Source of the DNA: 2-02-FULL-55-14 sp964473365
GTDB taxonomy: Bacteria; Bacteroidota; Ignavibacteria; UBA10030
Length of the DNA stretch: 21,114 nucleotides
Direction: 5' to 3'
Assembly: GCA_964473365.1 (NCBI GenBank)
Contig: CAYYOV010000042.1
Coordinates: 1-21,114 of the forward strand
A model generated the notes under the pieces. That model had not been told where the DNA came from, ran no database searches, and saw only the letters and a program-made list of their open reading frames with translations. Positions 7,597 through 16,358 of this stretch are shown here, in pieces (position 1 is the stretch's first letter; the number at the start of each line of letters is the position of its first letter). Position numbers and translations under genes: made by a program.

Positions 7597-10388
7597 CGGA
7601 GATACAGTACGCGACGCGTCCCGGAGAAGGCGCCGGCCTGCATTCTCACGAAATAGACGCCGCTCGGCACCGAGCCTGATGCGGCTGGAGTCCAGGTCGC
7701 CCGATACCTCCCGGTATCATAGGACCCGCTTGCTAGCGTCGCCACACGTTGACCGAGGACGGAATAGACGGCAACGTCCACTAGGCCAGGATGGCCGACA
7801 GTGAATTCAATGTTCGTCTCGGGATTGAACGGATTCGGATACGCGGCTAAGAGCGCGTGTGCTGTGGGGAGCACTGCGTCAGATGATCCGTGCACATTCG
7901 TCGTGATGCCTAGCTCGGCATCCGTCTTGTTTGAAAATACCAGCGCCGTATATGCCGGTATCGTCATTTCGGGAATGCTCGTGCTTGCAACGGAGAACGG
8001 GGCCTGCGTAAAGACGTCGTACCAGGTCCCAGCCGAGAGCCACGGGACGGACGTGATCACAGTTTCGGTCGGATTGAAATTCGCCACCACCATGACCGCG
8101 GAGCCTGTCGCCGCGTGGTCCAATCCCCAGACTAAGACCTTTTGCCCGCCAGCCTCATATCGGAAGAGGCGATGTAGAACGCCGCTCTTCAGGGCAGGGT
8201 TGGACGTGCGTTGCCGGATCAGGGCGCGGTAGTGATCCCAATGCGATTTCCCGACAGGCGTCGTGATCCGCGTCCAGTCGACCGGACGGTACGAAAGCTT
8301 CTCGTTGTCATTCCCCCATCCTCTGGACTCCCCTGTCTCCTGGCCCTGCCAGAGCATAGGAACGCCCAGTGAGGTGAACATCGTGACCGCATACAGCTTG
8401 TCGCGCTTCAATGCCTCGTCCATCGGACGACCCTGCCAGACGGTCATCTCGTAGACGAGGGATTGCTCGTCGTGGCTGACCGTATAATTGATAGGCTCAG
8501 ATCGATCGCCATAGCGACCGGGACTTGAGGGCGTGTCGTTGGAGGGGAACGCCCCGAGGTCCAACACCTGATCTTCGATGGAGAAGAGTGGTGTTGTACG
8601 GAAGCGGGCTTCGTCGAACATCAGATCTCGGAAGCTGTCGTGCCAACCCCCGCTGATGCCGCTGTAGTAGACGAGGGCCGGGCTCTCCGGCAGATGCTCA
8701 GCGATCTGGTAGATACGGCCGCCGTACTCCCGGTCGATCCGATTCGCCCATCCCAGGATCCCCTTGGTCGTGTCGGCGATGTTCCAGCCGATCCCCTGCG
8801 TATAGTCGTACCGAAAACCGTCGATCCGGAACTCGTCGATCCACATCTTCAACGCATCGTACACGTGTTCCTGCGTCTCGATCGTCCAATGATCGACATC
8901 GCGAAAGAAGACGAGTCCATCCTCATTGTATGCGCCCCCCGGGTTCTTGAAATAGGGGTTGACGGCTACGTCGGGAGCCAATTGCCAGAGCGGCGACGGA
9001 TCGTTGAGATGGTTCAAGACGATATCGAGGATGACCGACATCCCTCTCTGGTGTGCCGCGTCGATGAGTTGCTTGAGGTCTCGGGCGGTGCCATAGCCGG
9101 GCTCGATAGCGCGGAAGGATGAAATATCGTATCCCCACGAGAATCCCGAGGCGCCAAGCGTGCCGTAGTCGGTGACGGGCATCAGCTCGATCGCGTTCAC
9201 CCCAAGTGAATCAAGGTACGGTAGGACGGTGATCATGTCCTGGAAGGTGCCGCGATGCCCCACTGCTCCGCCAGCGAACTCGCCAATATTCAGCTCGTAG
9301 ATGACAAGGTCCTTCTGAAGCGGACGCTGGAAGCTTGGTTCTGCCCAAACGTAATCGTCAGCGGATAGTCCTTCTGGCCCCATCGTGAAGCGGCTCGCAT
9401 TTCCGACGAAGAGACGTCCCCATGGATCGGGGATCTGACGGCCCGAACCGATCTCAAACGAATAGTCGTAGACGCCTGGGGCGAGGTGTACAAATGTCCA
9501 CCAGTCATTCGAGGAGACGTGCTTGTTCATCACGATCGGAGCGGCTGCGGAGACCGATTGACCGGCAGGAACGACACGCAGGAGGGCCAGATTCCCGGTG
9601 GCCAATCGGATGCGGAATCCTACTGAGTCCCCACCTGAGGACACGAGCGTGACTCCATGCTTCAACCCGGCGGGCATCGGAGCGATCGTTACCTGATATC
9701 CCCCCTTCGCAAACACGAGCGAATCCCCTGAGTTGAAATGAGCTGTCACCTGAACGAACGCATTCTCGGAGATCGGTGAAGCCAGCGTGTGGTCCACGAT
9801 CCGGGTCACCGGCGAATAGCCGGCGGTAATGTCAGTGACCGTCAGCGTCTGAGATTGCGTCGGTGCAGTTGCGAATACGACGGACGTGACCGTATCTGCC
9901 ATTCCGTGAACCAATCCGAGCGTGATCCGTGTGATCTGACCGCCGGAGACAAGCGGGTAATACTGAAACCAGAACCGGTCAGTCAGGCGTAGGATGGAGT
10001 TATTGTTGTCGGCCGCATTCCGCTCCGGATTCAGCGGGTCCGAGAACCATCCCCCCGATCCCCCGCCGGCGTTGAACTTGTACTGGAAGACCGAATCCCC
10101 GAGGGTGCGCCTCGTATCGAGAGGGTCGTGCACCTTGAAGACATATTGGCGTAACCAAACCCCAAGGCCCGCGTCATAGGACATCTGCGACGCCGCCGTG
10201 TTCGGGGTCCAACCATTGAACTGACCGGGAACATAGTGGACCGTCGTGGATGCGGCGTGCACCCGAAAGGGCACGAGCACGCTGTCAACCGCGCCTGCAG
10301 CGTCGAGTGTCACGACACAGAGCAGAGCGAGCAGGATCGGGAGAAGTGTTGCAGATGTCGCGGAACGATCGGAGTACGAGGAACGCAT
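7593..10388 (-). CDS. T9SS-exported GH13 starch/glycogen-active enzyme
   Basis: Secreted GH13 enzyme of 931 aa, closest in appearance to branching/pullulanase-type members. A signal peptide covers about residues 1-33. A starch-binding E-set module with VPGQFNGW lies at about 36-137, and a second CBM48-like module at about 280-345. The barrel begins near YELNIGEF (364). Region I is DIVLNH (455-460). Catalytic residues are D528 in GFRYD, E564 in QIAEH and D640 in VSHDEQ. A C-terminal beta domain ends near 820 and is followed by a type A T9SS sorting domain (about 849-931: YPNPFNPETNIEF, VYSVLGQRVATL, SGVYFVRMQAG). The enzyme should therefore be exported across the outer membrane and held at the surface or released. 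It lies 6 bp after the DUF5989-like gene and overlaps the GH57 gene by 4 bp. Whether it hydrolyses or transfers is open. Confidence 0.93.
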   Translation of the reverse strand: MRSSYSDRSATSATLLPILLALLCVVTLDAAGAVDSVLVPFRVHAASTTVHYVPGQFNGWTPNTAASQMSYDAGLGVWLRQYVFKVHDPLDTRRTLGDSVFQYKFNAGGGSGGWFSDPLNPERNAADNNNSILRLTDRFWFQYYPLVSGGQITRITLGLVHGMADTVTSVVFATAPTQSQTLTVTDITAGYSPVTRIVDHTLASPISENAFVQVTAHFNSGDSLVFAKGGYQVTIAPMPAGLKHGVTLVSSGGDSVGFRIRLATGNLALLRVVPAGQSVSAAAPIVMNKHVSSNDWWTFVHLAPGVYDYSFEIGSGRQIPDPWGRLFVGNASRFTMGPEGLSADDYVWAEPSFQRPLQKDLVIYELNIGEFAGGAVGHRGTFQDMITVLPYLDSLGVNAIELMPVTDYGTLGASGFSWGYDISSFRAIEPGYGTARDLKQLIDAAHQRGMSVILDIVLNHLNDPSPLWQLAPDVAVNPYFKNPGGAYNEDGLVFFRDVDHWTIETQEHVYDALKMWIDEFRIDGFRYDYTQGIGWNIADTTKGILGWANRIDREYGGRIYQIAEHLPESPALVYYSGISGGWHDSFRDLMFDEARFRTTPLFSIEDQVLDLGAFPSNDTPSSPGRYGDRSEPINYTVSHDEQSLVYEMTVWQGRPMDEALKRDKLYAVTMFTSLGVPMLWQGQETGESRGWGNDNEKLSYRPVDWTRITTPVGKSHWDHYRALIRQRTSNPALKSGVLHRLFRYEAGGQKVLVWGLDHAATGSAVMVVANFNPTETVITSVPWLSAGTWYDVFTQAPFSVASTSIPEMTIPAYTALVFSNKTDAELGITTNVHGSSDAVLPTAHALLAAYPNPFNPETNIEFTVGHPGLVDVAVYSVLGQRVATLASGSYDTGRYRATWTPAASGSVPSGVYFVRMQAGAFSGTRRVLYLR

Positions 10389-10394
10389 CAGGGC

Positions 10395-10553
10395 CTAGAA
10401 GAGGGTGTAGATGAAGGGCGCAAGGGCCGAACCCTGAGCAAAGACCACGATGGCGCTCAGGAGAAGGAGGATCACGGCCAGTGGTAGCAACCACCAGGTC
10501 TTCCTGCGGCGGAAGTAGGCGACGAATTCTCGGAGGACGAAAAGGCGAGACAT
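10395..10553 (-). CDS. DUF5989-like small membrane protein (52 aa)
   Basis: A 52-codon frame from ATG 10553 to TAG at 10395-10397. It begins MSRLFVLREFVAYFRRRKTW, has one hydrophobic helix at about residues 21-39 (WLLPLAVILLLLSAIVVFA) and ends in AQGSALAPFIYTLF. The layout of a basic amphipathic N-terminus, one helix and a GSALAPFIYTLF-type end matches the DUF5989 family as I know it. That family is regularly found directly after a carbamoyltransferase and an SxtJ-like protein, as here. The spacing is 12 bp from the carbamoyltransferase stop and 6 bp to the GH13 start. Its molecular role is unknown; a membrane anchor or partner of the carbamoyltransferase is an inference. Confidence 0.85.
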   Translation of the reverse strand: MSRLFVLREFVAYFRRRKTWWLLPLAVILLLLSAIVVFAQGSALAPFIYTLF

Positions 10554-10565
10554 GGGTGGCCGGCG

Positions 10566-12302
10566 TCAGTCCAGTTGAATGTTCGTGCTGCCAAAGCGTC
10601 CAGGATCGAGCGCGGGCGCTGACGATTTCGAAATAAAGTAACTGCCCAATGCCAGAGAATCAATGTGCGTTGCGTAGAAGCAGCGAAGCGCGTCGCGCGG
10701 CGTGCAGACGATTGGTTCCCCGCGGACGTTGAACGATGTGTTGATCACCACGGGAACACCCGTGCGCGCGCCGAACGATTCGATCAACTGGTGGAACAGC
10801 GGTGACCGGGACTGAGATACGGATTGTGCGCGCGCTGATCCATCGACATGCGTGATCGAAGGCAGCGGAGTCTTCCCGGTCCGAACGCGGCACGTCACGA
10901 GCATATAGGGGTCTGGCGTTCCCTCGAACCATTCGTTGAACGCTTCTTCGGTCACGGCAGGTGCGAACGGTCGAAAACTCTCGCGGAATTTGATCTTCAG
11001 ATTGACTCGCCGCTGGTTCTCCGGATTGCGCGGATCGGCGAGAATGGACCGCGATCCAAGTGCACGCGGTCCCCACTCCATCCGTCCCTGGAACCACCCG
11101 ACGACCTCCTGACGATCGAGCGCCGCGACGGTACGGTCAACGAGTTCTTCCTGGCTCAGCCGCTCAGATGCGATGCCATATTCCGTAAGCACCCCGGCGA
11201 TCTCATCGTCATTGAAGGACGGACCCCATGCTACATCGTGCTGTTGCCAATTCCGAGGGTTTCCCAGGACGGTATGCCACACATCGAGCGCAGCGCCCAA
11301 TGCACCTCCGGCATCGCCTGCTGCAGGCTGAACGAACAAGCGACGTACCCCCGATTCGCGGAGGATCTTTTCGTTCGAGACGCAATTCAACGCGACACCT
11401 CCCGCCATACACAGGTCGGGAAGTCCCGTCGTCCGGACGACGTCTCGCGCCGCATTGACCATGATGCGATCGGTCACTGCCTGGATCGATGCAGCCACGT
11501 CCTTGTGAAGCTGTGTGAGCGGCCCCTCGGGCTCGCGGGTCGGGGCGCCGAATAGCCGTTCGAAGGACGGCCGAACCATCCTGAGGCCTGACGCGAACGC
11601 GAAGTGGTCCATGTTCAACCAAACGCTGCCGTCGTCGCTCCATTCCACCAATTCTCGCCGGATGAGGTCAACAAACCGAGGCACGCCATACGGGGCAAGT
11701 CCCATGACCTTGTATTCGCCACTGTTCACCCTGAATCCCAGGTATCCCGTGAATGCGGAATACAAGAGACCCAGCGAATGGGGGAAGTGCGTCGCCTCCG
11801 TGAGGACCAATTCGTGGCCGCGCCCCCATCCACGTGTTCCGGTCTCCCATTCTCCGACCCCATCGACGGTCAGGATGGATGCTTCCGAAAAGCCTGACGC
11901 AAAGAATGCGCTTGCGGCATGCGAACGGTGATGCCCGGAAAACAAGAGGGATCCGTCGTAGTCGAGTGCTTTGCGCAACAACGAAGGGAGCCAGAGCTTC
12001 TCGCGCATCCACACCGGCATTGCCGTGAGGTATTGGCGCATGTTCCAGGGAGCCATGGCCACGATCGTCGTCAGGAGCCGTTCGAACTTCAGGAACGGCT
12101 TTTCATAGAAGACGACGTGATCGATCTGTCCAATGCCAACCCCGGCTTCTCGGAGGCAATACGCAACGGCGTTCGCGGGGAATCCTGCATCGTGCTTCTT
12201 CCGCGTGAATCGTTCCTCGTGCGCGGCGGCTACCGGAACGCCGTCCACCAGCAAGGCGGCTGCGGCATCATGATAATAGGCAGAGATCCCGAGGATTCTC
12301 AT
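10566..12302 (-). CDS. NodU/CmcH/TobZ-family carbamoyltransferase
   Basis: Cytosolic O-carbamoyltransferase of 578 aa. Members transfer a carbamoyl group from carbamoyl phosphate, through carbamoyl-AMP, to a hydroxyl of a sugar or natural product. The N-terminal Kae1-like half starts MRILGISAYYHDAAAALL and holds the metal-site signature GHHRSHAASAF (H124, H125, H128), TVDGVGEWE at 145-153 and the MAGGVALNC turn at 299-307. The C-terminal YrdC-like half carries EWGPRALGSRSILADPR (409-425), KFRESFRPFAPAV (438-450) and NTSFNVRGEPI (521-531). The length is normal for the family and no key residue appears to be missing. It lies 2 bp after the SxtJ-like gene and 12 bp before the DUF5989-like gene. 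The acceptor is unknown; a cell-surface or exported glycan is suggested by the membrane-protein partners. Confidence 0.95.
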   Translation of the reverse strand: MRILGISAYYHDAAAALLVDGVPVAAAHEERFTRKKHDAGFPANAVAYCLREAGVGIGQIDHVVFYEKPFLKFERLLTTIVAMAPWNMRQYLTAMPVWMREKLWLPSLLRKALDYDGSLLFSGHHRSHAASAFFASGFSEASILTVDGVGEWETGTRGWGRGHELVLTEATHFPHSLGLLYSAFTGYLGFRVNSGEYKVMGLAPYGVPRFVDLIRRELVEWSDDGSVWLNMDHFAFASGLRMVRPSFERLFGAPTREPEGPLTQLHKDVAASIQAVTDRIMVNAARDVVRTTGLPDLCMAGGVALNCVSNEKILRESGVRRLFVQPAAGDAGGALGAALDVWHTVLGNPRNWQQHDVAWGPSFNDDEIAGVLTEYGIASERLSQEELVDRTVAALDRQEVVGWFQGRMEWGPRALGSRSILADPRNPENQRRVNLKIKFRESFRPFAPAVTEEAFNEWFEGTPDPYMLVTCRVRTGKTPLPSITHVDGSARAQSVSQSRSPLFHQLIESFGARTGVPVVINTSFNVRGEPIVCTPRDALRCFYATHIDSLALGSYFISKSSAPALDPGRFGSTNIQLD

Positions 12303-12304
12303 GG

Positions 12305-12553
12305 TCAGAACGGATGACGACGCTCTTCGAGCGTGGGTTCGTCATGCCCACGCGGGATCCACTGACTTGCAGTAGGAGTAGGTCGGATGCGCAGAGGGTC
12401 CTTCCGGATGATCAGCCACACCATGCGGATGGGAATGACGACGACCACAAAGACGATCGTGAGCAAGAGCGTGGTATTCACGATGCCCAACACATGCGCG
12501 AAGCGCATCCAACCGCGATACACGGGATTCCATATCCTGCGGATGGCCGTCAT
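12305..12553 (-). CDS. SxtJ-like small membrane protein, short form
   Basis: An 82-aa protein with the SxtJ-family core: a WMRFAHVLGIVNT motif at about residues 15-27, one strong hydrophobic helix at 27-49, and a KDPLRIRPTPTASQWIPRG tail motif. SxtJ-family proteins accompany carbamoyltransferases and are usually longer, with extra N-terminal membrane helices. Those helices are absent here and the preceding DNA is coding in another frame, so this looks like a natural short form. The start overlaps the SGNH gene stop (ATGA, 12550-12553), and a GGAGG lies 9 bases upstream. The function is unproven; a membrane partner of the carbamoyltransferase is inferred. Confidence 0.83.
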   Translation of the reverse strand: MTAIRRIWNPVYRGWMRFAHVLGIVNTTLLLTIVFVVVVIPIRMVWLIIRKDPLRIRPTPTASQWIPRGHDEPTLEERRHPF

Positions 12554-14547
12554 CGGCGACTGCCTCCGCTCCGGAGGTAGTGCAGGAATTCCGTTCCTCG
12601 TTGAAACGTGGGATATTGGGCCACCAGGTCCTCCGCCAGAGTCAGGGCTCGTCCGGCGTCCCCCGCCCTCATGGTGGCAACAGCGATCGCCAGGCGGATC
12701 TCGGGGATCCGACCGCCATCGACCTGGCCGGTCCGGATCGCTTCCGTCAAGAATTCAACCGCCTGCAGATGCTGACCTTCCTCGTAGGCGATCTCTCCAA
12801 GCTTCAGGTACGCGGTCGAAGTTGCCTCGACCGCCAATGACTGCTCGAACGCCCAGCGGGCTTCCGAAAGATCTCCCTTTCGCTGAAGGACGGCCCCCAG
12901 TCGGAGAAAGGGTGACACGTTGTATGGAGTGGCAACCATGAGCGCTCGATATTCAGAGGATGCCTCGGCAAGGAGTCCCAGTCTCTCGTAGCGCTCAGCT
13001 GCTCGTACGTGCAGAACCTCCCAGGTGAACTCTTTCCGAAGATAGGCCAACGCCAGTTCTTCTTCCCAAGTGGATGCCGACAGGTCGGCCAGGGTCACGC
13101 CTTTCGAGGTGAACGGCCAACTATTCACCAAGATCCGAATGCGATATGCGGCTACGATCGAGTCCACGTTCGTGATGTTGATGGGAACGTCGATCGGACC
13201 TGTCGTCGAGGCGCTGAACCCGCGTACGGCCAGGACGGCCAGCACCGGAGGTTCCACCGCATCAGCGATGACCGAATATCCAGCCACATTCGGATGAACA
13301 TGCTCGAGGAGGAACTCCCTTCCGATGAGCCCATGCGGAGCCCGTGCGACCATGACCGACTCAGCGTCCGCCAGGGTCACGCCCGGTCGTGCGGCCAGTG
13401 TCCGAACGATACGATTCAATTCTGACGGCGCACGAAATCGAAGGCCATCAAGATCTCGGGCGCGTTCAAACCACTGGCGGGCGTCGTTCGATGCGCCGCG
13501 TACCGATGCGATGGTACCGTATGCGTACGCGATCGAAGCGTTCGACGAATCCAGCGATCTCCACTTCTCAAGAATCGCGTCGGCCTGATCCAGTCGATTC
13601 ATGCTCACAAGCGAGTCAACGCTCGCCATGTCGCGATCCAGCGATAATCTGTCGTCCTCGGTCCATCCGTCTGGCACCACAGGCTCCATCGGTCGGAGGT
13701 CTTTCAGATTGCTGACGAGCGTAGAAAGGACGACAGGAACACCCCGTCCGCCAGCTTCGTTCAGTAAGGCCTCGATATTCGCCCGATACGTGTCCAGACC
13801 TTGTCGGTATGTCTCCGAGCCGAACGGGATCGTGGTCTTGCGTGCCATGACTTCCATCAGCGTGCCCGTCCGGTTCTCTGCGGCAGTCCCGACGCTAGAC
13901 GCTATTCCGGTGACGGCGGCCTTGAGCGCCAGGAAGAGCCGGGAATGATGGAGTGCGAGGTATGTGCGGACCATCCACCGGGACGAACCGACAAACTGGG
14001 AAGAACCGACGCCGAGGGCTCCGTAGTATTCGTTGTGGCCCGCATAGACGACAAGCAGATCCGGCTCCTGGTCAAGGCACCATCGGCCAAAATCTAGGAC
14101 CGTGTGTGAAGTGACGGCGGTGACTCCAAGATTGACCACTTCGATCGTGCGACCCGGGAACCGCTCCCGAAGCCGGTCCCGAAGGATCGCCGGAAAGGAT
14201 CCGTTCATCATGTACGGATATCCTAGCGTCGTCGACGCTCCAAGCGTGAAGATGCGGATGGTCCCAGGGGCCTTCGTGGCCCGGAAGAGGTCTGTGGCCG
14301 TACCAGGCTGAACAGCAAGGGTCGGAAAGTATCGTGAAGTCACCCCTGGATCGATTGCCCGATACACGACACCGTTGAGCGTTTGTTCTTTGAACAGGTC
14401 GATCGACGAGGGATGGTAGAAGATGCGTGCGAGGACTTCGCCTGCAATCAGGACCAGTATTGGTATAACGAGTATAATGCCGGCATACACACGACGCCGG
14501 AGCTCGGGGAGCGCATCAAGATCAACGTGAGTCGGACGGGCGGTCAT
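12550..14547 (-). CDS. Membrane-anchored SGNH/GDSL hydrolase with TPR-like repeats
   Basis: The predicted product has 665 aa. A single membrane helix at about residues 20-40 would anchor a periplasmic SGNH/GDSL domain. Catalytic blocks are visible: block I FTLGASTT with nucleophile S105, block II VVNLGVTAVTS with the glycine near 141, block III VYAGHNEYYGA with N172, and block V LEHVHPNVAGY with H418. Block V has E where D is usual. A helical TPR-like insert sits between blocks III and V (about 305-370), and further TPR-like helices fill about 520-660. Such proteins could act as acyl or carbohydrate esterases acting on a modified glycan. The ATG at 14547 is preferred because it forms an ATGA overlap with the preceding stop. 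An in-frame ATG at 14586 would overlap that gene by 43 bp. It is coupled downstream to the SxtJ-like gene. Confidence 0.87.
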   Translation of the reverse strand: MTARPTHVDLDALPELRRRVYAGIILVIPILVLIAGEVLARIFYHPSSIDLFKEQTLNGVVYRAIDPGVTSRYFPTLAVQPGTATDLFRATKAPGTIRIFTLGASTTLGYPYMMNGSFPAILRDRLRERFPGRTIEVVNLGVTAVTSHTVLDFGRWCLDQEPDLLVVYAGHNEYYGALGVGSSQFVGSSRWMVRTYLALHHSRLFLALKAAVTGIASSVGTAAENRTGTLMEVMARKTTIPFGSETYRQGLDTYRANIEALLNEAGGRGVPVVLSTLVSNLKDLRPMEPVVPDGWTEDDRLSLDRDMASVDSLVSMNRLDQADAILEKWRSLDSSNASIAYAYGTIASVRGASNDARQWFERARDLDGLRFRAPSELNRIVRTLAARPGVTLADAESVMVARAPHGLIGREFLLEHVHPNVAGYSVIADAVEPPVLAVLAVRGFSASTTGPIDVPINITNVDSIVAAYRIRILVNSWPFTSKGVTLADLSASTWEEELALAYLRKEFTWEVLHVRAAERYERLGLLAEASSEYRALMVATPYNVSPFLRLGAVLQRKGDLSEARWAFEQSLAVEATSTAYLKLGEIAYEEGQHLQAVEFLTEAIRTGQVDGGRIPEIRLAIAVATMRAGDAGRALTLAEDLVAQYPTFQRGTEFLHYLRSGGSRR
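12563..12567 (-). promoter_or_regulatory. Ribosome binding site of the SxtJ-like gene
   Basis: GGAGG on the minus strand, nine bases before ATG 12553, inside the end of the SGNH gene. Most starts in this window lack a visible Shine-Dalgarno site, so this one supports the chosen start together with the ATGA overlap. Confidence 0.55.
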
Positions 14548-16337
14548 GGGATCGTCGTCCCCTGGGGCGGAACACGGTCCATCCAATCTGTTTGCGGCCT
14601 GACAAATGGGACTGCAAACATCCGTCCGCCAAACCCGAGAAGACGGTAGGTCATCATCGGTGTTGAAGAGACGTTCAGATGCTGGAGCCTGTCCTCATAC
14701 ATCTCGACCCGTTCCGACCGTGCCAACCGGGCGACGAGGTCCGCAAGTGAGCGTCGAAGTTTCTGAGACGTGGCCACGCTCGCCACCGAATCATAGACGC
14801 CAGGCGGAAGTTCCGGAACGAACCGTTCGAGGAGTTGGACCGCGATCGCCAGGGAGTCGACGACGGTCACGCGCGACCATGCACCGACCTTCAGCGGCCA
14901 GGCAGCAGCCGCGACGATGCCCAACCGGTCGACCGATTCACTTTGGAATTCGCGGAGCGTGATACCGGGAGCGGCCACAGGCACGGCGTCCTTCGGAAGG
15001 CCGGACAACGCGTCGACAAAAACGGCTACCTCAGCAACGGTGGCGGCACTCGCGACCCGTACCGACAGGCGCGGAAGCGGTATGGATGGGTCGGAGAGCG
15101 CCATCGTTCGATAGACGTCCAGATCGGTCGCCTTCGTCTGCGATGACACGCGTCGCACCATCTCCTCTGAGAGATAGTGATCGCGCCACATCGCCACCTG
15201 TCGGACGATCTGGGGTCTTCCATCGAGACCGCGTTCGAGTGCCATCGTTTCGAGAAGGTCCTGCCAGACCCATTGCCTGATCGTTGCGCTCAACGAGCGC
15301 TCCAACGCAGGAGCGTGAAGACTATGCCACGTGGCTGCAGAAGTATAGAAGCGGGTCAATCCGTCGCGGAGACTCATCCAACGTTCCCCCATGACGGCGA
15401 GTGTGTCGTCCAGGTGCCTTTCGAGAGCCGAGACCGCGACTGCGTAGGAGCCCTCTGTGAGAGACGTTGTCTTGCCCTCTTCTTCTGTGGCGAGGGCCTG
15501 GCGCAGCGCATCGGCCAGTCTTTGGATGGACGGTCGCCTGCCGTGTCCGTCCGTCCCGCGAAGCGAGGTGCGAAGGAACTCCCCGAGTCGGCGTTCCTCC
15601 TTCCGCAGACGCAGACGAGATTCCACTGCCGACCGTAATGTCGGAAGGTCAAGCGCCAGGCGTTCAGCGTCCGGAAGCTCGTGCAGGCTCCCTATCACGA
15701 ACCATCCAACGCTCGATCCGACCGGCTTTGAGACCGACCCGATCGGAGTACTGAATGCGACCTCTTCGAGGCTTGATTCGGCCTCTCCCCATCGAACCGT
15801 GATCGTATCGCAGAGCAGGCCGAGGTCAGCTGCGCGTGGCGCGAGACCCGACGCCGATCGCGTTCGTGCATAGATGCTGTCGAGGTATCTTCGTTCTTCC
15901 GCATGAACGTATGCGATCAGCCGCATGGTGCGGGCCGTTCGCACCGCCTTGGAGATCTCCGACGCAGAAACCGTCACCTTTCGCTGGATCTCATCCCGAT
16001 AGAGCTCATCGCGGGCCAGGAACCGGCGCACAAGGTCCGTGGACTGAACCATCGATTCCGTCCGGTCGACGCCATAGCGTTGCGCATTTGAGGCAAGAAG
16101 CTTTTCTGCAACCAAGGACGCCAGGAACTCGGCCTTTGCCGCCTGGAGCGCGCCGCTCCCCTGTCGCTGGATTCCCGGGAGCAACTCAAAGCGTTCCAGA
16201 AACTCCTGTTCCGTGACCGTCAGTGTGCCGATACGGGCCAGGATAGCCTGATCGCCGGTGCTCGCCTGCTGCGCGGACAGCGACGCGCTCAGGTACATCG
16301 CAAGAAGCCACATCCGGCGGCTGAGATAGGTCAGCAT
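14544..16337 (-). CDS. Secreted SurA/parvulin-like folding factor, divergent
   Basis: A 597-aa exported protein with a signal peptide at residues 1-22 (cut near LSA/QQ); ATG 16313 (residue 9) is a possible alternative start. Residues about 31-130 look like a SurA/PpiC N-terminal chaperone region (IGTLTVTEQEFLERFE, then LVAEKLLASNAQRYGV). A degenerate parvulin-like segment follows near 183-220, with the features AFSTPIGSVSKPVGSSVGWFVI that resemble the C-terminal half of rotamase domains. A second possible remnant is near 470-503. The rest is helical and shows no family I can name. Rotamase activity is doubtful, and a periplasmic chaperone role is more likely. It starts 21 bp after a hairpin that follows the T9SS gene, and its stop overlaps the SGNH start (ATGA). 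It may serve T9SS or outer-membrane clients; this is inferred. Confidence 0.75.
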   Translation of the reverse strand: MLTYLSRRMWLLAMYLSASLSAQQASTGDQAILARIGTLTVTEQEFLERFELLPGIQRQGSGALQAAKAEFLASLVAEKLLASNAQRYGVDRTESMVQSTDLVRRFLARDELYRDEIQRKVTVSASEISKAVRTARTMRLIAYVHAEERRYLDSIYARTRSASGLAPRAADLGLLCDTITVRWGEAESSLEEVAFSTPIGSVSKPVGSSVGWFVIGSLHELPDAERLALDLPTLRSAVESRLRLRKEERRLGEFLRTSLRGTDGHGRRPSIQRLADALRQALATEEEGKTTSLTEGSYAVAVSALERHLDDTLAVMGERWMSLRDGLTRFYTSAATWHSLHAPALERSLSATIRQWVWQDLLETMALERGLDGRPQIVRQVAMWRDHYLSEEMVRRVSSQTKATDLDVYRTMALSDPSIPLPRLSVRVASAATVAEVAVFVDALSGLPKDAVPVAAPGITLREFQSESVDRLGIVAAAAWPLKVGAWSRVTVVDSLAIAVQLLERFVPELPPGVYDSVASVATSQKLRRSLADLVARLARSERVEMYEDRLQHLNVSSTPMMTYRLLGFGGRMFAVPFVRPQTDWMDRVPPQGTTIP

Positions 16338-16358
16338 ATTCGACCGTGAGGGTTGAAA

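Noticed and set aside
6451..7656. A 401-codon open frame on the plus strand
   Set aside because: It lies antisense to the GH57 gene, whose conserved regions are all present on the minus strand.
14548..14586. Start of the SGNH gene at ATG 14586
   Set aside because: It would overlap the upstream gene by 43 bp, while ATG 14547 gives the ATGA overlap seen at two other junctions here.
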